Notes under the pieces: model-generated | Told to the model about the DNA's origin: nothing | Seen by the model: only the letters and a program-made list of their open reading frames with translations | Databases searched by the model: none | Assembly: GCA_002316585.1 (NCBI GenBank) | Contig: DCDU01000147.1 | Coordinates: 1-7,707 of the forward strand | Length of the DNA stretch: 7,707 bases | Direction of reading: 5' to 3' | DNA from: Firmicutes bacterium UBA1047 | Lineage (GTDB): Bacteria > Bacillota > Clostridia > Tissierellales > Sedimentibacteraceae | Shown here: positions 1 to 6,991 of the stretch, piece after piece | Layout: the number at the start of each line of letters is the position of its first letter | Position numbering within the stretch: position 1 is the first letter of the stretch | Translations under genes and position numbers: made by a program

Positions 1-125
1 AATGGCTTTTCAGTGAACCATGGGTTGCAATTTCACCCGGAGTTGCAATTTTAATCCTTGTTTTGGCATTTAACTTCTTGGGCGACGGTATGCGTGATGC
101 AATAGACCCGTATATGAAAGAGTAG
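1..125 (+). CDS. Peptide ABC transporter permease, C-terminal end only (DppC/OppC type)
   Basis: Only the last 40 codons are in the window, read from base 3 to the TAG at 123-125. The peptide is a hydrophobic segment ([20 protein letters not shown]) followed by [14 protein letters not shown] and the stop. The ending 'NFLGDGLRDALDPR' is typical of the inner-membrane permease DppC/OppC of dipeptide/oligopeptide importers, where the last transmembrane helix is followed by a short cytoplasmic tail. The stop overlaps the ribosome binding site of the next gene, so it is co-transcribed with the two ATPase genes. With its partner DppB/OppB it forms the membrane channel. Dipeptide, oligopeptide or nickel specificity cannot be decided from this fragment. 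Confidence 0.88.
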   Translation, partial: WLFSEPWVAISPGVAILILVLAFNFLGDGMRDAIDPYMKE

Positions 126-135
126 GAGGAACTTT

Positions 136-1143
136 ATGGAAGAATTGTTGAGAGTAAATAATTTAAAAACGCACTTTTTTACTAAAAAAGGCGTGGTTCC
201 GGCAGTAGATGGAGTGTCCATTTCAGTTCCTAAAAGTTCAATCGTTGGATTGGTAGGAGAATCCGGCTGCGGCAAAAGCATGACAGCCATGTCTATAATG
301 CAGCTGATACAAAAGCCCGGTAAAATAATTAATGGTTCAATTGAATTGGAAGAAGATAATCTATTGACATATTCAAAGGATGAAATGAGAAACATTCGCG
401 GTAATAAAATATCAATGATATTCCAAGAACCAATGACAGCTCTTAATCCTGTTTATACAGTAGGAAGACAGGTAAGAGAAGCTATTACAATTCATCATTC
501 GAATATAGGCAAGGAAGAAGCAAAGCAAAAGGTACTGGACATTTTCAAGGCAGTAGGAATACCCGAGCCGGAAAGAAGGTATAATTCATATCCTCATCAG
601 CTTTCGGGAGGTCTTCGCCAAAGAGTGATGATAGGTATGGCAATGGTATGTAATCCGAAATTAATGATTGCGGATGAACCTACAACAGCATTAGACGTAA
701 CAATTGAAGCGCAAATTCTATCCTTAATGAAGAACCTGCAAAAAGAAAGAGATACTTCTATTTTAATGATAACGCATAATTTAGGAGTTGTAGCTGAGGT
801 TTGTGATTATATTTATGTTATGTATGCAGGAAAGGTTATGGAGCAGGCAAATACATTTGAGCTGTTTAAAAATACATGCCATCCATATACGGAGGGATTA
901 ATGAAATCTATACCGAAAATCACTTCCGAAAAGCAGAGATTATATAATATTAAAGGTGTTGTGCCTAATTTAATGAAGCTGCCTAAGGGTTGTCGTTTTT
1001 GTCCTCGATGTGATAATGCAAAACCAAGATGCTTTGAAGAAGAACCGCCGCTTTATAAAATAAAATCGGTTGTTGAAGGTTCGGAAGATCATTATGTAAG
1101 GTGCTTTATGCATGAAGACAGTGGGGTGAAATATGATGAGTAA
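136..1143 (+). CDS. dppD: Peptide ABC transporter ATP-binding protein, DppD/OppD type
   Basis: A 335-residue ATPase, the usual length for DppD/OppD, which powers import of di- or oligopeptides on the inner face of the membrane as a heterodimer with DppF/OppF. Visible motifs are Walker A GESGCGKS (41-48), Q-loop Gln97 in [10 protein letters not shown], signature LSGG (156-159), Walker B LMIADEP (176-182) with Glu181, D-loop ALD (185-187) and switch His214. The C-terminal oligopeptide/dipeptide domain carries Cys286, Cys292, Cys299 and Cys323, the cysteine set linked to an iron-sulphur cluster in some homologues, plus an extra Cys289. The start has an ideal AGGAGG at 124-129 overlapping the stop of the permease gene. 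The 3' end overlaps dppF. The symbol could equally be oppD because the binding protein is not visible. Confidence 0.93.
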   Translation: MEELLRVNNLKTHFFTKKGVVPAVDGVSISVPKSSIVGLVGESGCGKSMTAMSIMQLIQKPGKIINGSIELEEDNLLTYSKDEMRNIRGNKISMIFQEPMTALNPVYTVGRQVREAITIHHSNIGKEEAKQKVLDIFKAVGIPEPERRYNSYPHQLSGGLRQRVMIGMAMVCNPKLMIADEPTTALDVTIEAQILSLMKNLQKERDTSILMITHNLGVVAEVCDYIYVMYAGKVMEQANTFELFKNTCHPYTEGLMKSIPKITSEKQRLYNIKGVVPNLMKLPKGCRFCPRCDNAKPRCFEEEPPLYKIKSVVEGSEDHYVRCFMHEDSGVKYDE

Positions 1144-2125
1144 CCAAAATAATACATTGATTAAAACAGTAAATTTGGTTAAAGAATTCGAAATTCCCGG
1201 GGGTAATTTTTTCGGGAAAAATAAACCAAGGGTGCATGCTACGTCAAATGTTAATATATCCGTTATGGACGGAGAAACCTTTGCGCTTGTCGGTGAATCC
1301 GGCTGCGGTAAAAGCACATTAGGACGTCTGATGCTGAGATTAATTGAACCTACAAGCGGACATGTAGAATTTGAAGGTGTTAATATTAATGAATTGAAAG
1401 ATGAGGAAATGAGGGAAATTCGAAAAAAGATGCAAATTATATTTCAGGACCCGTATGCATCAATTAATCCTCGAATGGACGTTTATAACATTATAGCAGA
1501 GCCGCTGGTTACTCATAAAATATATGAGTCAAAGGAGCAGACAAAGGAAAAGGTTAAAGAATTGATGGCAAAGGTAGGAATAAGACCGGAATTTATAAAC
1601 CGATACCCCCACCAATTCAGCGGCGGTCAGCGCCAAAGAATTGGCATAGCCAGAGCCTTAGCTCTGCAGCCGAAGCTTATAATTTGCGATGAACCCGTAT
1701 CAGCCTTGGACGTATCAATTCAGTCGCAAATATTAAATTTGCTTCATGATTTGCAGGATGAATTTAAACTGACATATTTGTTTATCAGTCATGATTTAAG
1801 TGTAGTCCGTTACATATCCAACCGTGTATGTGTTATGTTTTTAGGCAAGGTTTGTGAAATAGGGGATACAGAAGAACTTTTCGGCAATCCTCTTCATCCA
1901 TATACAAAATTTTTAATAGATGCGGTTCCAAAACCGGATCCGTTTTTGAGGAAAGAAAACAAGCAGCTTTTGCAAGGCGAAATACCAAGTCCTGTCAATC
2001 CTCCTAAGGGCTGCAGATTTCACACCCGGTGCCCCTATGCGGAAAGTATATGCAAGGAACTTGAGCCGGAATTGAAAAATTTGAAAAATAGGCAAGTAGC
2101 ATGTCATTTAGTCAAAAATGTTTAG
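1133..2125 (+). CDS. dppF: Peptide ABC transporter ATP-binding protein, DppF/OppF type
   Basis: A 330-residue second ATPase of the peptide importer, partner of the preceding DppD. Motifs are Walker [10 protein letters not shown] (54-62), Q-loop Gln105 in [11 protein letters not shown] (the DPYASLNPR form typical of DppF/OppF), signature FSGGQRQR (162-169), Walker B LIICDEP with Asp186-Glu187, and switch His220. The C-terminal tail has Cys294, Cys300, Cys307 and Cys324 in the [11 protein letters not shown] context. Two consecutive ATG codons (1133 and 1136) lie inside the last codons of dppD. The GGGGTG at 1123-1128 sits 4 bases from the first and 7 from the second, so the true start may be 1136. 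The overlap implies translational coupling. As the last gene of the operon it is followed directly by a new promoter rather than a clear terminator. Confidence 0.93.
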   Translation: MMSNQNNTLIKTVNLVKEFEIPGGNFFGKNKPRVHATSNVNISVMDGETFALVGESGCGKSTLGRLMLRLIEPTSGHVEFEGVNINELKDEEMREIRKKMQIIFQDPYASINPRMDVYNIIAEPLVTHKIYESKEQTKEKVKELMAKVGIRPEFINRYPHQFSGGQRQRIGIARALALQPKLIICDEPVSALDVSIQSQILNLLHDLQDEFKLTYLFISHDLSVVRYISNRVCVMFLGKVCEIGDTEELFGNPLHPYTKFLIDAVPKPDPFLRKENKQLLQGEIPSPVNPPKGCRFHTRCPYAESICKELEPELKNLKNRQVACHLVKNV

Positions 2126-2137
2126 CTTTATTGAAAA

Positions 2138-2169
2138 AAGTTTGATATAATGAAAATGATATCAAACTT
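2138..2169. repeat. 11-bp perfect inverted repeat overlapping a promoter (operator-like)
   Basis: AAGTTTGATAT (2138-2148) and ATATCAAACTT (2159-2169) are exact reverse complements separated by 10 bases. The left arm contains most of an extended -10 and the right arm lies at the expected transcription start, so binding of a dimeric regulator here would block the promoter. As RNA it could also form a weak AT-rich hairpin at the end of the dpp operon, but no U-run follows on the + strand, so an operator reading is preferred. Confidence 0.6.
2143..2151 (+). promoter_or_regulatory. Extended -10 promoter for the beta-lactamase-like gene
   Basis: TGATATAAT matches the extended -10 consensus TGnTATAAT exactly. 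No good -35 lies 17 bases upstream, which extended -10 promoters tolerate. Transcription would start near 2158, giving a leader of about 30 bases before the ATG at 2190. The gene therefore need not depend on read-through from dppF. Confidence 0.55.
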
Positions 2170-2189
2170 ATAATAAAGGGGAAATTACA

Positions 2190-3038
2190 ATGGACAAACT
2201 ATCACTAAAAGCAAGAATTAAAGCTGAGCTGACAAGCTACAACGGAAAAATGAGCGTCTACATAGATGACTTCAAAGGAAATAAGGTTGAAATCAATGCG
2301 GATGACACTTTTGAAACAGCAAGCACAATAAAAACATTTATTTTAATTGATTTATTCCAACAGGTTCACAATGGTACAAAAAGCTTGAATGATATGCTGA
2401 CTTATACGGAGGAAAATAAAATTGATGGCAGCGGAGTAATACAGTCATTGGATTTTGGGCTTACCATGTCGGTAAAAAACTTTGCAACACTTATGATTAT
2501 TGTAAGCGACAATGTTGCTACAAATGTATTAATTGATTATCTTGGTATAGACCATATTAATTCAACCATAAAAAAATGGGGATTTAATGACACGGTACTG
2601 CACAATAAAATTGATTTCGAGAAGTTTGATAAATTAGGGACTTCAACACCTAAGGATTACGGAAAAGCATTTACAATGATTCATGACGGAGCGATAATAA
2701 GCAGCGAAGCATGTGAGCAAATGCTTGAAATATTCAAAAAACAACATTACAACAGCATGATTGTCAAGGATTTTCCGCAATATTATTTATCGGGAGATGA
2801 CAGCATTGCAAGTGAAGAAGAACAAGTTTGTGTTGCTTCAAAAAGCGGCAGCATGAATGCATGCAGAAATGATGGAGGTATTGTTTACACACCATACGGC
2901 GAATATGTAATTGTAATGTTTAATACGGAATTTCACGATCCTCTTTATTATGCCGGACATGAAGCAACAATGTATGGAGCAAAGGTAAGCAGAATGGTAT
3001 TCGACCAATTTTTTGCCTTAAAGGGCAGGATAGAATAA
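2190..3038 (+). CDS. Serine hydrolase of the class A beta-lactamase fold, cytoplasmic type
   Basis: A 282-residue protein with the penicillin-recognising serine enzyme signature: SxxK as Ser45-Thr-Ile-Lys48, SDN at 106-108 and KSG at 218-220 (the KTG-box position). These fit the beta-lactamase2-type family. The region 130-155 has the layout of the omega loop, but the class A ExxLN motif with its deacylating glutamate is not evident; Glu144 is only a possible substitute. There is no signal peptide or membrane helix, unlike true beta-lactamases, which act outside the membrane. A cytoplasmic peptidase or esterase role is therefore more likely than antibiotic resistance (inference). The start has AAAGGGG at 2175-2181. 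The gene is 64 bases after the peptide importer operon and has its own promoter, so it may act on imported peptides, perhaps ones containing D-residues. The substrate cannot be read from the sequence. Confidence 0.82.
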   Translation: MDKLSLKARIKAELTSYNGKMSVYIDDFKGNKVEINADDTFETASTIKTFILIDLFQQVHNGTKSLNDMLTYTEENKIDGSGVIQSLDFGLTMSVKNFATLMIIVSDNVATNVLIDYLGIDHINSTIKKWGFNDTVLHNKIDFEKFDKLGTSTPKDYGKAFTMIHDGAIISSEACEQMLEIFKKQHYNSMIVKDFPQYYLSGDDSIASEEEQVCVASKSGSMNACRNDGGIVYTPYGEYVIVMFNTEFHDPLYYAGHEATMYGAKVSRMVFDQFFALKGRIE

Positions 3039-3069
3039 AGCAATCGTAAGGTGGTTTGCCTATATTAGA

Positions 3070-3118
3070 AAAAATTGCTTATATAAGAGAAAAATTTTTA
3101 CTATTAGTAGCAATTTTT
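3070..3118. repeat. 10-bp inverted repeat, possible weak terminator
   Basis: AAAAATTGCT (3070-3079) and AGCAATTTTT (3109-3118) are exact reverse complements around a 29-base loop that itself contains the palindrome AAAAATTTTT (3090-3099). It begins about 30 bases after the stop of the beta-lactamase-like gene. The right arm ends in a T-run, so it may act as a weak factor-independent terminator. The stem is AT-rich and the loop long, so this is tentative. Confidence 0.35.
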
Positions 3119-3157
3119 GCAATTTGATATTTTGTTATTATTTAGAACATAAAACTT

Positions 3158-3166
3158 TGATATAAT
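3158..3166 (+). promoter_or_regulatory. Extended -10 promoter for the P5C dehydrogenase gene
   Basis: TGATATAAT again matches TGnTATAAT exactly and shares the 11-mer TTTGATATAAT with the promoter at 2141-2151. The transcription start would be near 3173, giving a leader of roughly 60 bases. The -10 lies in a short palindrome, TGATAT-A-ATATCA (3158-3170), and another TTTGATAT stands 33 bases upstream (3123-3130). No consensus -35 is seen. Confidence 0.55.
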
Positions 3167-3235
3167 ATCAGTAATAAATACAATAAATATATTTTCGGTA
3201 TCAGTCATCTGCATGCCGGCGATGAAAGGAGTTTT

Positions 3236-4831
3236 ATGTATAACGGTATATTAACGAAAAATCAATTTATCAATGAAAAGGTTTTATCTTATGAACAGGG
3301 AAGCAAGGAAAGAGCAGAGCTTGAAATTGAATTAGCTAAAATAAAGAATTCATTTGCAGATATACCGATAATAATCGGGGGTAAGGAAATACGTACCGGA
3401 AACAAGGGCAAATGTATACTTCCGCACAATAAAAATAAAATTATCGGAGAATATCATAAGGCCGGTAAAAAAGAAATTATAATGGCTGTGGAAGCATGTC
3501 TTAAGGCAAAAGAAAAATGGATAAGCATGCTGTGGAAATCGAGGGCGGCAATATACCTAAGAGCTGCAGAGCTTGCGGCGGGTCCGTGGAGAGCCAAACT
3601 GAATGCTTCTACAATGCTTACACAAAGTAAAACCTACAAGCAGGCTGAGATAGATTCTGCCTGTGAGTTAATTGACTTTTTCAGAAGCAATGTCGAATGT
3701 CTGAAAGATATATATATGGAACAGCCCATGTCTTCCGAAGGAATTTGGAACAGGACTGAATATAGACCCTTGGAAGGATTTATTTTTGCTGTATCTCCTT
3801 TTAACTTCACGTCAATTGCAGCTAATTTACCATCAGCGCCAGCAATTGCGGGCAATACAGTAGTATGGAAACCGGCTTCCAACACGGTCTATTCTTCGTA
3901 TGTAGTTTATCAGCTATTGAAGGAAGCGGGTTTGCCCGATGGGGTAATAAACTTCATACCCGGCAATGCGGATGAAATAAGCAATTTAATACTTAGCAGG
4001 GCAGAACTAAGCGGAATTCATTTTACCGGTTCTACAAAAGTATTTCAGGACATGTGGAAAACAGTGGGAAATAATATTAATAGTTATAAAACCTTCCCAA
4101 GACTTGTAGGTGAAACCGGAGGCAAGAATTATATAATAGTTCACGAATCGGCAAATTTAAATTCTGCCGTACGCGGGCTGATTGAAGGAGCCTTCGAATA
4201 TCAAGGACAGAAATGCTCTGCTGCTTCAAGGGCATACATAGCAAAAAGCGTATGGCAGGAAGTAAAGGAATTACTTTTAGAAAAAGCAGCAAGAATTAAG
4301 GTTGGCGATATAGAAGAAGCAGATACATTCATGGGAGCGGTTATAGATCAGAAATCATACAATTCCATAAAAGAATATATTGACTATATTAAAAACTCTG
4401 AGGATGCAAAAATAATATTTGGCGGATACTGTGATGACGGCACAGGCTATTTTGTGGAGCCTACAATTGCGGTAACCACTAATCCTAAATTTAAAACCAT
4501 GGAGGAAGAAATTTTCGGACCTGTATTGACTGTTTACATTTATGAAGATGAAAACTTTATGCAGATGCTGTCACTAATTAACGATACATCTGTTTATGGA
4601 TTGACTGGTTCGATATTTGCTAAGGACAGATATATAATTGAGCAAGCTGAAAGGATTCTTGTAAATACTGCCGGTAATTTTTATATAAATGACAGACCTA
4701 CCGGTGCCGTTGTAGGACAGCAGCCTTTCGGAGGAGGCAGATTGTCAGGCACAAATGATAAAGCCGGCTCAAAATTGAATCTTTTACGTTGGGTAAGTCC
4801 AAGAGTAACGAAGGAAAATTTAAAGAATTAA
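3236..4831 (+). CDS. 1-pyrroline-5-carboxylate dehydrogenase (L-glutamate gamma-semialdehyde dehydrogenase), ALDH4A1-like
   Basis: A 531-residue aldehyde dehydrogenase that oxidises glutamate semialdehyde (P5C) to glutamate with NAD+, the last step of proline and ornithine/arginine breakdown. Motifs in order: SPFNFT with oxyanion Asn190, WKPAS (211-215), FTGS (263-266), GETGGKN with Glu293, YQGQKCSAASR with the catalytic Cys327, EEIFGPV (424-430), and the C-terminal block from Asn481, which contains YINDRPTG, VGQQPFGGGRLSGTNDKAG and RWVSPR. The QGQKCSA.SR and VGQQPFGG.R.SGTNDK blocks are characteristic of the 'group 1' P5CDH otherwise best known from mitochondrial ALDH4A1, rather than the Bacillus RocA type. 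Length fits that group. It is not fused to proline dehydrogenase, and no proline dehydrogenase or ornithine aminotransferase is in the window. The start has AAAGGAG at 3225-3231. It converges on kdd. Confidence 0.9.
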   Translation: MYNGILTKNQFINEKVLSYEQGSKERAELEIELAKIKNSFADIPIIIGGKEIRTGNKGKCILPHNKNKIIGEYHKAGKKEIIMAVEACLKAKEKWISMLWKSRAAIYLRAAELAAGPWRAKLNASTMLTQSKTYKQAEIDSACELIDFFRSNVECLKDIYMEQPMSSEGIWNRTEYRPLEGFIFAVSPFNFTSIAANLPSAPAIAGNTVVWKPASNTVYSSYVVYQLLKEAGLPDGVINFIPGNADEISNLILSRAELSGIHFTGSTKVFQDMWKTVGNNINSYKTFPRLVGETGGKNYIIVHESANLNSAVRGLIEGAFEYQGQKCSAASRAYIAKSVWQEVKELLLEKAARIKVGDIEEADTFMGAVIDQKSYNSIKEYIDYIKNSEDAKIIFGGYCDDGTGYFVEPTIAVTTNPKFKTMEEEIFGPVLTVYIYEDENFMQMLSLINDTSVYGLTGSIFAKDRYIIEQAERILVNTAGNFYINDRPTGAVVGQQPFGGGRLSGTNDKAGSKLNLLRWVSPRVTKENLKN

Positions 4832-4857
4832 TTATATTAATATTGATGGAAATGCAT

Positions 4858-4895
4858 ATGCCGCACCGAAAATTCAAATTTTTTCTGTGCGGCAT
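4858..4895. terminator. Hairpin terminator between convergent P5CDH and kdd genes
   Basis: ATGCCGCAC (4858-4866) pairs exactly with GTGCGGCAT (4887-4895). After one C/T mismatch the stem continues with five more pairs (GAAAA with TTTTC). It sits in the 74-base gap between the stops of two convergent genes, the expected place for a two-way terminator. The following bases on the + strand (TAATTATC) are only moderately U-rich, and no clear U-run follows on the - strand. Confidence 0.75.
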
Positions 4896-4905
4896 TAATT
4901 ATCAA

Positions 4906-5943
4906 CTAAGCATAAAGCTCCGTATACATTTTTCTTATTTTTTCACTTTCTCTCAGTATTTGCAAGGCTGTTTCAGCATGTCCCTTGCAATAACCGTTTC
5001 CTATCATCATAGTAACATCTTTGTATACTCCTTCGGCGCCTAATGATGCACTGGTAAAGTTTGTTGCCATACTGAAAAAGTAAACCGTACCTCCTTCTTT
5101 AGTTGAGAGAATGGCTGACATTTCGCAGTTCTGTATATTAACATTTACAATAACCGTGTCACAAAGCTTTCCGTCGGTTATTTCCATTACTTTGCTGTAA
5201 ACTCCGACTCCGTCTGTGGCATCGGCAACAATATAATCATCTGCTAATTCAAGCTTTTTAACATTTTCCAAAGATTTTTCGCTATAGTCCAAACATATTA
5301 CCCTGCCTGACGGACCTGCCATCTTTTTAGCTTCATATAAACAGAGGATTCCTGATTTTCCTGCTGCACCAAGTATTAATACGGTATGACCTTTTTTTAC
5401 AAGTTTTTGAGTTTGAGCCGGTGCTCCTGCTACATCAAGTACCGAAAGTGCAAGATTTTCAGGTATATCATCAGGTAATTTTGCATATATTCCGCTTTCA
5501 AATAATATTGCTTTTCCCTTTATATCAACCTGGTCAATATCCTTTCTTACTTCTAATATCTCTTCAATAAATAAGGGAGTCAATGATAATGAAACTAATG
5601 TAGCAATCTTGTCTCCGACTTTCAAATCAGTCTTACCTTCAAGAGTGGGTCCGATTTGCTCTACAATACCAATAAGCATTCCACCTGAGCCTGTTACGGG
5701 ATTTTGGTGTTTTCCTCTTTCTTTAACAATACCCAACATTATTTCTTTGATTTTTTCTTCATTTCCTTCAGCCTGTTTAGAAATTTGAGTAAAGCTTGCT
5801 GCATCAATATTTAATGTTTTTACGTTAATAAGAATTTCATTGTCGTAAATTTCCATAGTGTTGTCAATTTTTAATGCCGGCTGCGGCAATACACCCTTTG
5901 GTTCAATTACTCTATGTGTACCGAAAATATTTCCTTTTTTCAT
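4906..5943 (-). CDS. kdd: L-erythro-3,5-diaminohexanoate dehydrogenase
   Basis: A 345-residue NAD(P)-dependent dehydrogenase. Kdd deaminates 3,5-diaminohexanoate to 5-amino-3-oxohexanoate in the lysine fermentation pathway, after lysine 2,3-aminomutase (KamA) and beta-lysine 5,6-aminomutase (KamDE). The N-terminus (FGTHRVIEPKGVLPQPA, 7-23), the NIDAASFTQI block (45-54), PVTGSGGMLIG (82-92), LDVAGAPAQ (169-177) and the Rossmann loop GAAGKSG (192-198) followed by VICLDYS (215-221) all match what I recall of the family. The C-terminal half includes VYFFSMATNFTSASLGAEG (287-305). AGGAGGT lies at 5948-5954, 4 bases before the ATG, so the start is secure. The other kam/kce/kal genes are not adjacent, which is unusual because kdd normally sits in that cluster. 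They may lie elsewhere, or this copy may serve another diamino acid (inference). Confidence 0.88.
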   Translation of the reverse strand: MKKGNIFGTHRVIEPKGVLPQPALKIDNTMEIYDNEILINVKTLNIDAASFTQISKQAEGNEEKIKEIMLGIVKERGKHQNPVTGSGGMLIGIVEQIGPTLEGKTDLKVGDKIATLVSLSLTPLFIEEILEVRKDIDQVDIKGKAILFESGIYAKLPDDIPENLALSVLDVAGAPAQTQKLVKKGHTVLILGAAGKSGILCLYEAKKMAGPSGRVICLDYSEKSLENVKKLELADDYIVADATDGVGVYSKVMEITDGKLCDTVIVNVNIQNCEMSAILSTKEGGTVYFFSMATNFTSASLGAEGVYKDVTMMIGNGYCKGHAETALQILRESEKIRKMYTELYA

Positions 5944-6024
5944 GATTACCTCCTATTTTATATATCGGTTTTAACAATTATTAAGTTTTAATAAACAACA
6001 TATAAACATATGCAATTATCATGC

Positions 6025-6052
6025 CAACTTATTTGACTTTTATAATAAGTTG
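6025..6052. repeat. 9-bp perfect inverted repeat upstream of kdd
   Basis: CAACTTATT (6025-6033) and AATAAGTTG (6044-6052) are exact reverse complements with a 10-base spacer, about 80-110 bases upstream of the kdd ATG. The arm-spacer-arm layout resembles an operator for a dimeric regulator. No U-run follows on either strand, so a terminator is less likely. The 9-mer TAATAAGTT in its right part recurs just upstream of the VanY-like gene (7008-7016). Confidence 0.5.
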
Positions 6053-6131
6053 TAGGAATACCTATGCATGCTTAAAATTTAATTGCTTTGCTTAATATAG
6101 AAAATATTAGTAATTTGATTGAAAATACTTA

Positions 6132-6199
6132 AATGCCGAAAAACAGGCATTAGAATGCCGAAAATTGGGCGAAATTGACGTGGATATTTCTGCGAAATT
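6132..6199. repeat. Short direct repeats AATGCCGAAAA x2 and GCGAAATT x2
   Basis: AATGCCGAAAA occurs at 6132-6142 and 6154-6164, and GCGAAATT at 6169-6176 and 6192-6199. All four share the core CGAAA, which starts at 6137, 6159, 6170 and 6193, with intervals of 22, 11 and 23 bases. An inverted copy (TTTTCGG) lies at 6221-6227. The first copy also forms a small hairpin with GGCATT (6146-6151). Function unknown. Confidence 0.5.
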
Positions 6200-6258
6200 T
6201 CCAATCTTTAGATAAGAAGGTTTTCGGATTTAATATTAAGAAAAGAATATGTTAAGAC

Positions 6259-6291
6259 CCTTCCCGGCATGATTCGGCAGCTGCGGGAAGG
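6259..6291 (-). terminator. GC-rich hairpin downstream of the VanY-like gene, possible terminator
   Basis: CCTTCCC (6259-6265) pairs with GGGAAGG (6285-6291). After a single bulged G the stem continues with GCA (6267-6269) and TGC (6282-6284), enclosing a 12-base loop. It lies about 105-135 bases beyond the stop of the VanY-like gene on the - strand, and the bases that follow on that strand are fairly T-rich (TCTTAACATATTCTTTTC). It is the only strong hairpin in the interval, so a terminator role is plausible but unproven because the U-run is interrupted. Confidence 0.4.
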
Positions 6292-6394
6292 TTATATCGG
6301 GATTGTATATACGGTGAATACATATATTTTAAAAGAAGAAAAATCGGGCTATATCATAAAGTATATTTTGCCTTTGATAAAAATGACATTCGGA

Positions 6395-6991
6395 TTATAC
6401 AGCATTTTCTTTTTCGTAAAATTCATCATAAGTAAATTTGCTTTCAAAAACCTTTGCGGCTAATTCTTTACCGAGGTATCTTATGTGCCAAGGCTCATAT
6501 TGATAGCCGGTTATATGCTCTGTTCCCTTTGGGTATCTGATTATGAATCCATATTTGTGAGCATTGTCGGCAAGCCATTTTCCTTCGGGAGTTTCACCTA
6601 ATTCCTCAACTAAATCATAATTCAAGCTTTTAATTGAAACATCCATTGTAAGACCTGTCTGATGTTCGCTTTGTCCAGGTCTTGCACTGAATCTGTTGGC
6701 TTCTTCTTCTCCGTGTGCCTTAGCATAGTTGTTAAATAGATAAACTTGCCTGTCATAGGATCTGTAACCCGATACAGCCCAAAATTCAAAACCGCTTATT
6801 TCGGCTGCTGCAAATAATTCGGTCAATGCGCCGGAAGCTTCCCTTCTAAGCATTTTAGATTCAGGTTTTTCTACCTTATGCAGCACATCAACAGCAACTA
6901 AATCCTCAGGAATATAATTGGCGGGAAGGCTTCTTTTTTTGTTAACTAGGGCATCGATTCTTTCGGGATTTTCAATAATAATATTTTTCAT
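6395..6991 (-). CDS. Zinc D,D-carboxypeptidase/dipeptidase, VanY/VanXY type (peptidase M15)
   Basis: With the ATG at 6989-6991 the protein has 198 residues. A longer frame from a TTG at 7001-7003 is rejected because the TTG and the next codons are themselves the ribosome binding site (GGAGGT, 6996-7001 on this strand). M15 motifs are clear: SGYRS (74-78), SxHxxGLxxD as Ser108-Glu-His110-Gln-Thr-Gly113-Leu-Thr-Met-Asp117, and EPWHIRYLG with Glu166 and His169. His110, Asp117 and His169 should bind zinc, and Glu166 is the likely catalytic base. Such enzymes cut the terminal D-Ala from peptidoglycan stem peptides or D-Ala-D-Ala. There is no signal peptide or membrane anchor, as in cytoplasmic VanXY and unlike VanY or DacA. 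No vancomycin-resistance genes (vanH, ligase, vanS/R) are adjacent, so housekeeping D-peptide turnover is more likely than resistance (inference). Confidence 0.87.
   Translation of the reverse strand: MKNIIIENPERIDALVNKKRSLPANYIPEDLVAVDVLHKVEKPESKMLRREASGALTELFAAAEISGFEFWAVSGYRSYDRQVYLFNNYAKAHGEEEANRFSARPGQSEHQTGLTMDVSIKSLNYDLVEELGETPEGKWLADNAHKYGFIIRYPKGTEHITGYQYEPWHIRYLGKELAAKVFESKFTYDEFYEKENAV

Larger units (their letters stand above)
5944..6394. other. Non-coding interval upstream of kdd and downstream of the VanY-like gene
   Basis: This stretch of about 450 bases has no credible gene. It should contain the kdd promoter on the - strand, but no clear -35/-10 pair could be fixed. It holds a 9-bp inverted repeat (6025-6052), a cluster of CGAAA repeats (6132-6199) and a GC-rich hairpin (6259-6291), listed separately. 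A 64-codon open frame on the + strand from 6269 lacks a ribosome binding site and runs into the VanY-like gene on the other strand, so it was not called. Confidence 0.6.

Noticed and set aside
2190..3038. A true antibiotic-resistance beta-lactamase
   Set aside because: The SxxK, SDN and KSG boxes are present, but there is no signal peptide and no recognisable class A ExxLN omega-loop motif.
4789..5043. 84-codon + strand open frame over the P5CDH end and kdd end
   Set aside because: It overlaps two well-supported genes and the terminator hairpin in other frames and has no family resemblance.
6132..6227. A CRISPR array or plasmid-type iterons
   Set aside because: The repeats are only 8-11 bases, imperfect and few, without cas or replication genes nearby.
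6269..6463. 64-codon hydrophobic open frame on the + strand
   Set aside because: It has no ribosome binding site, starts inside a GC-rich hairpin and overlaps the 3' end of the well-supported VanY-like gene on the opposite strand.
6395..6991. Part of a vancomycin-resistance operon
   Set aside because: No D-Ala-D-Lac/D-Ser ligase, VanH, serine racemase or two-component system is adjacent; only the peptidase is present.
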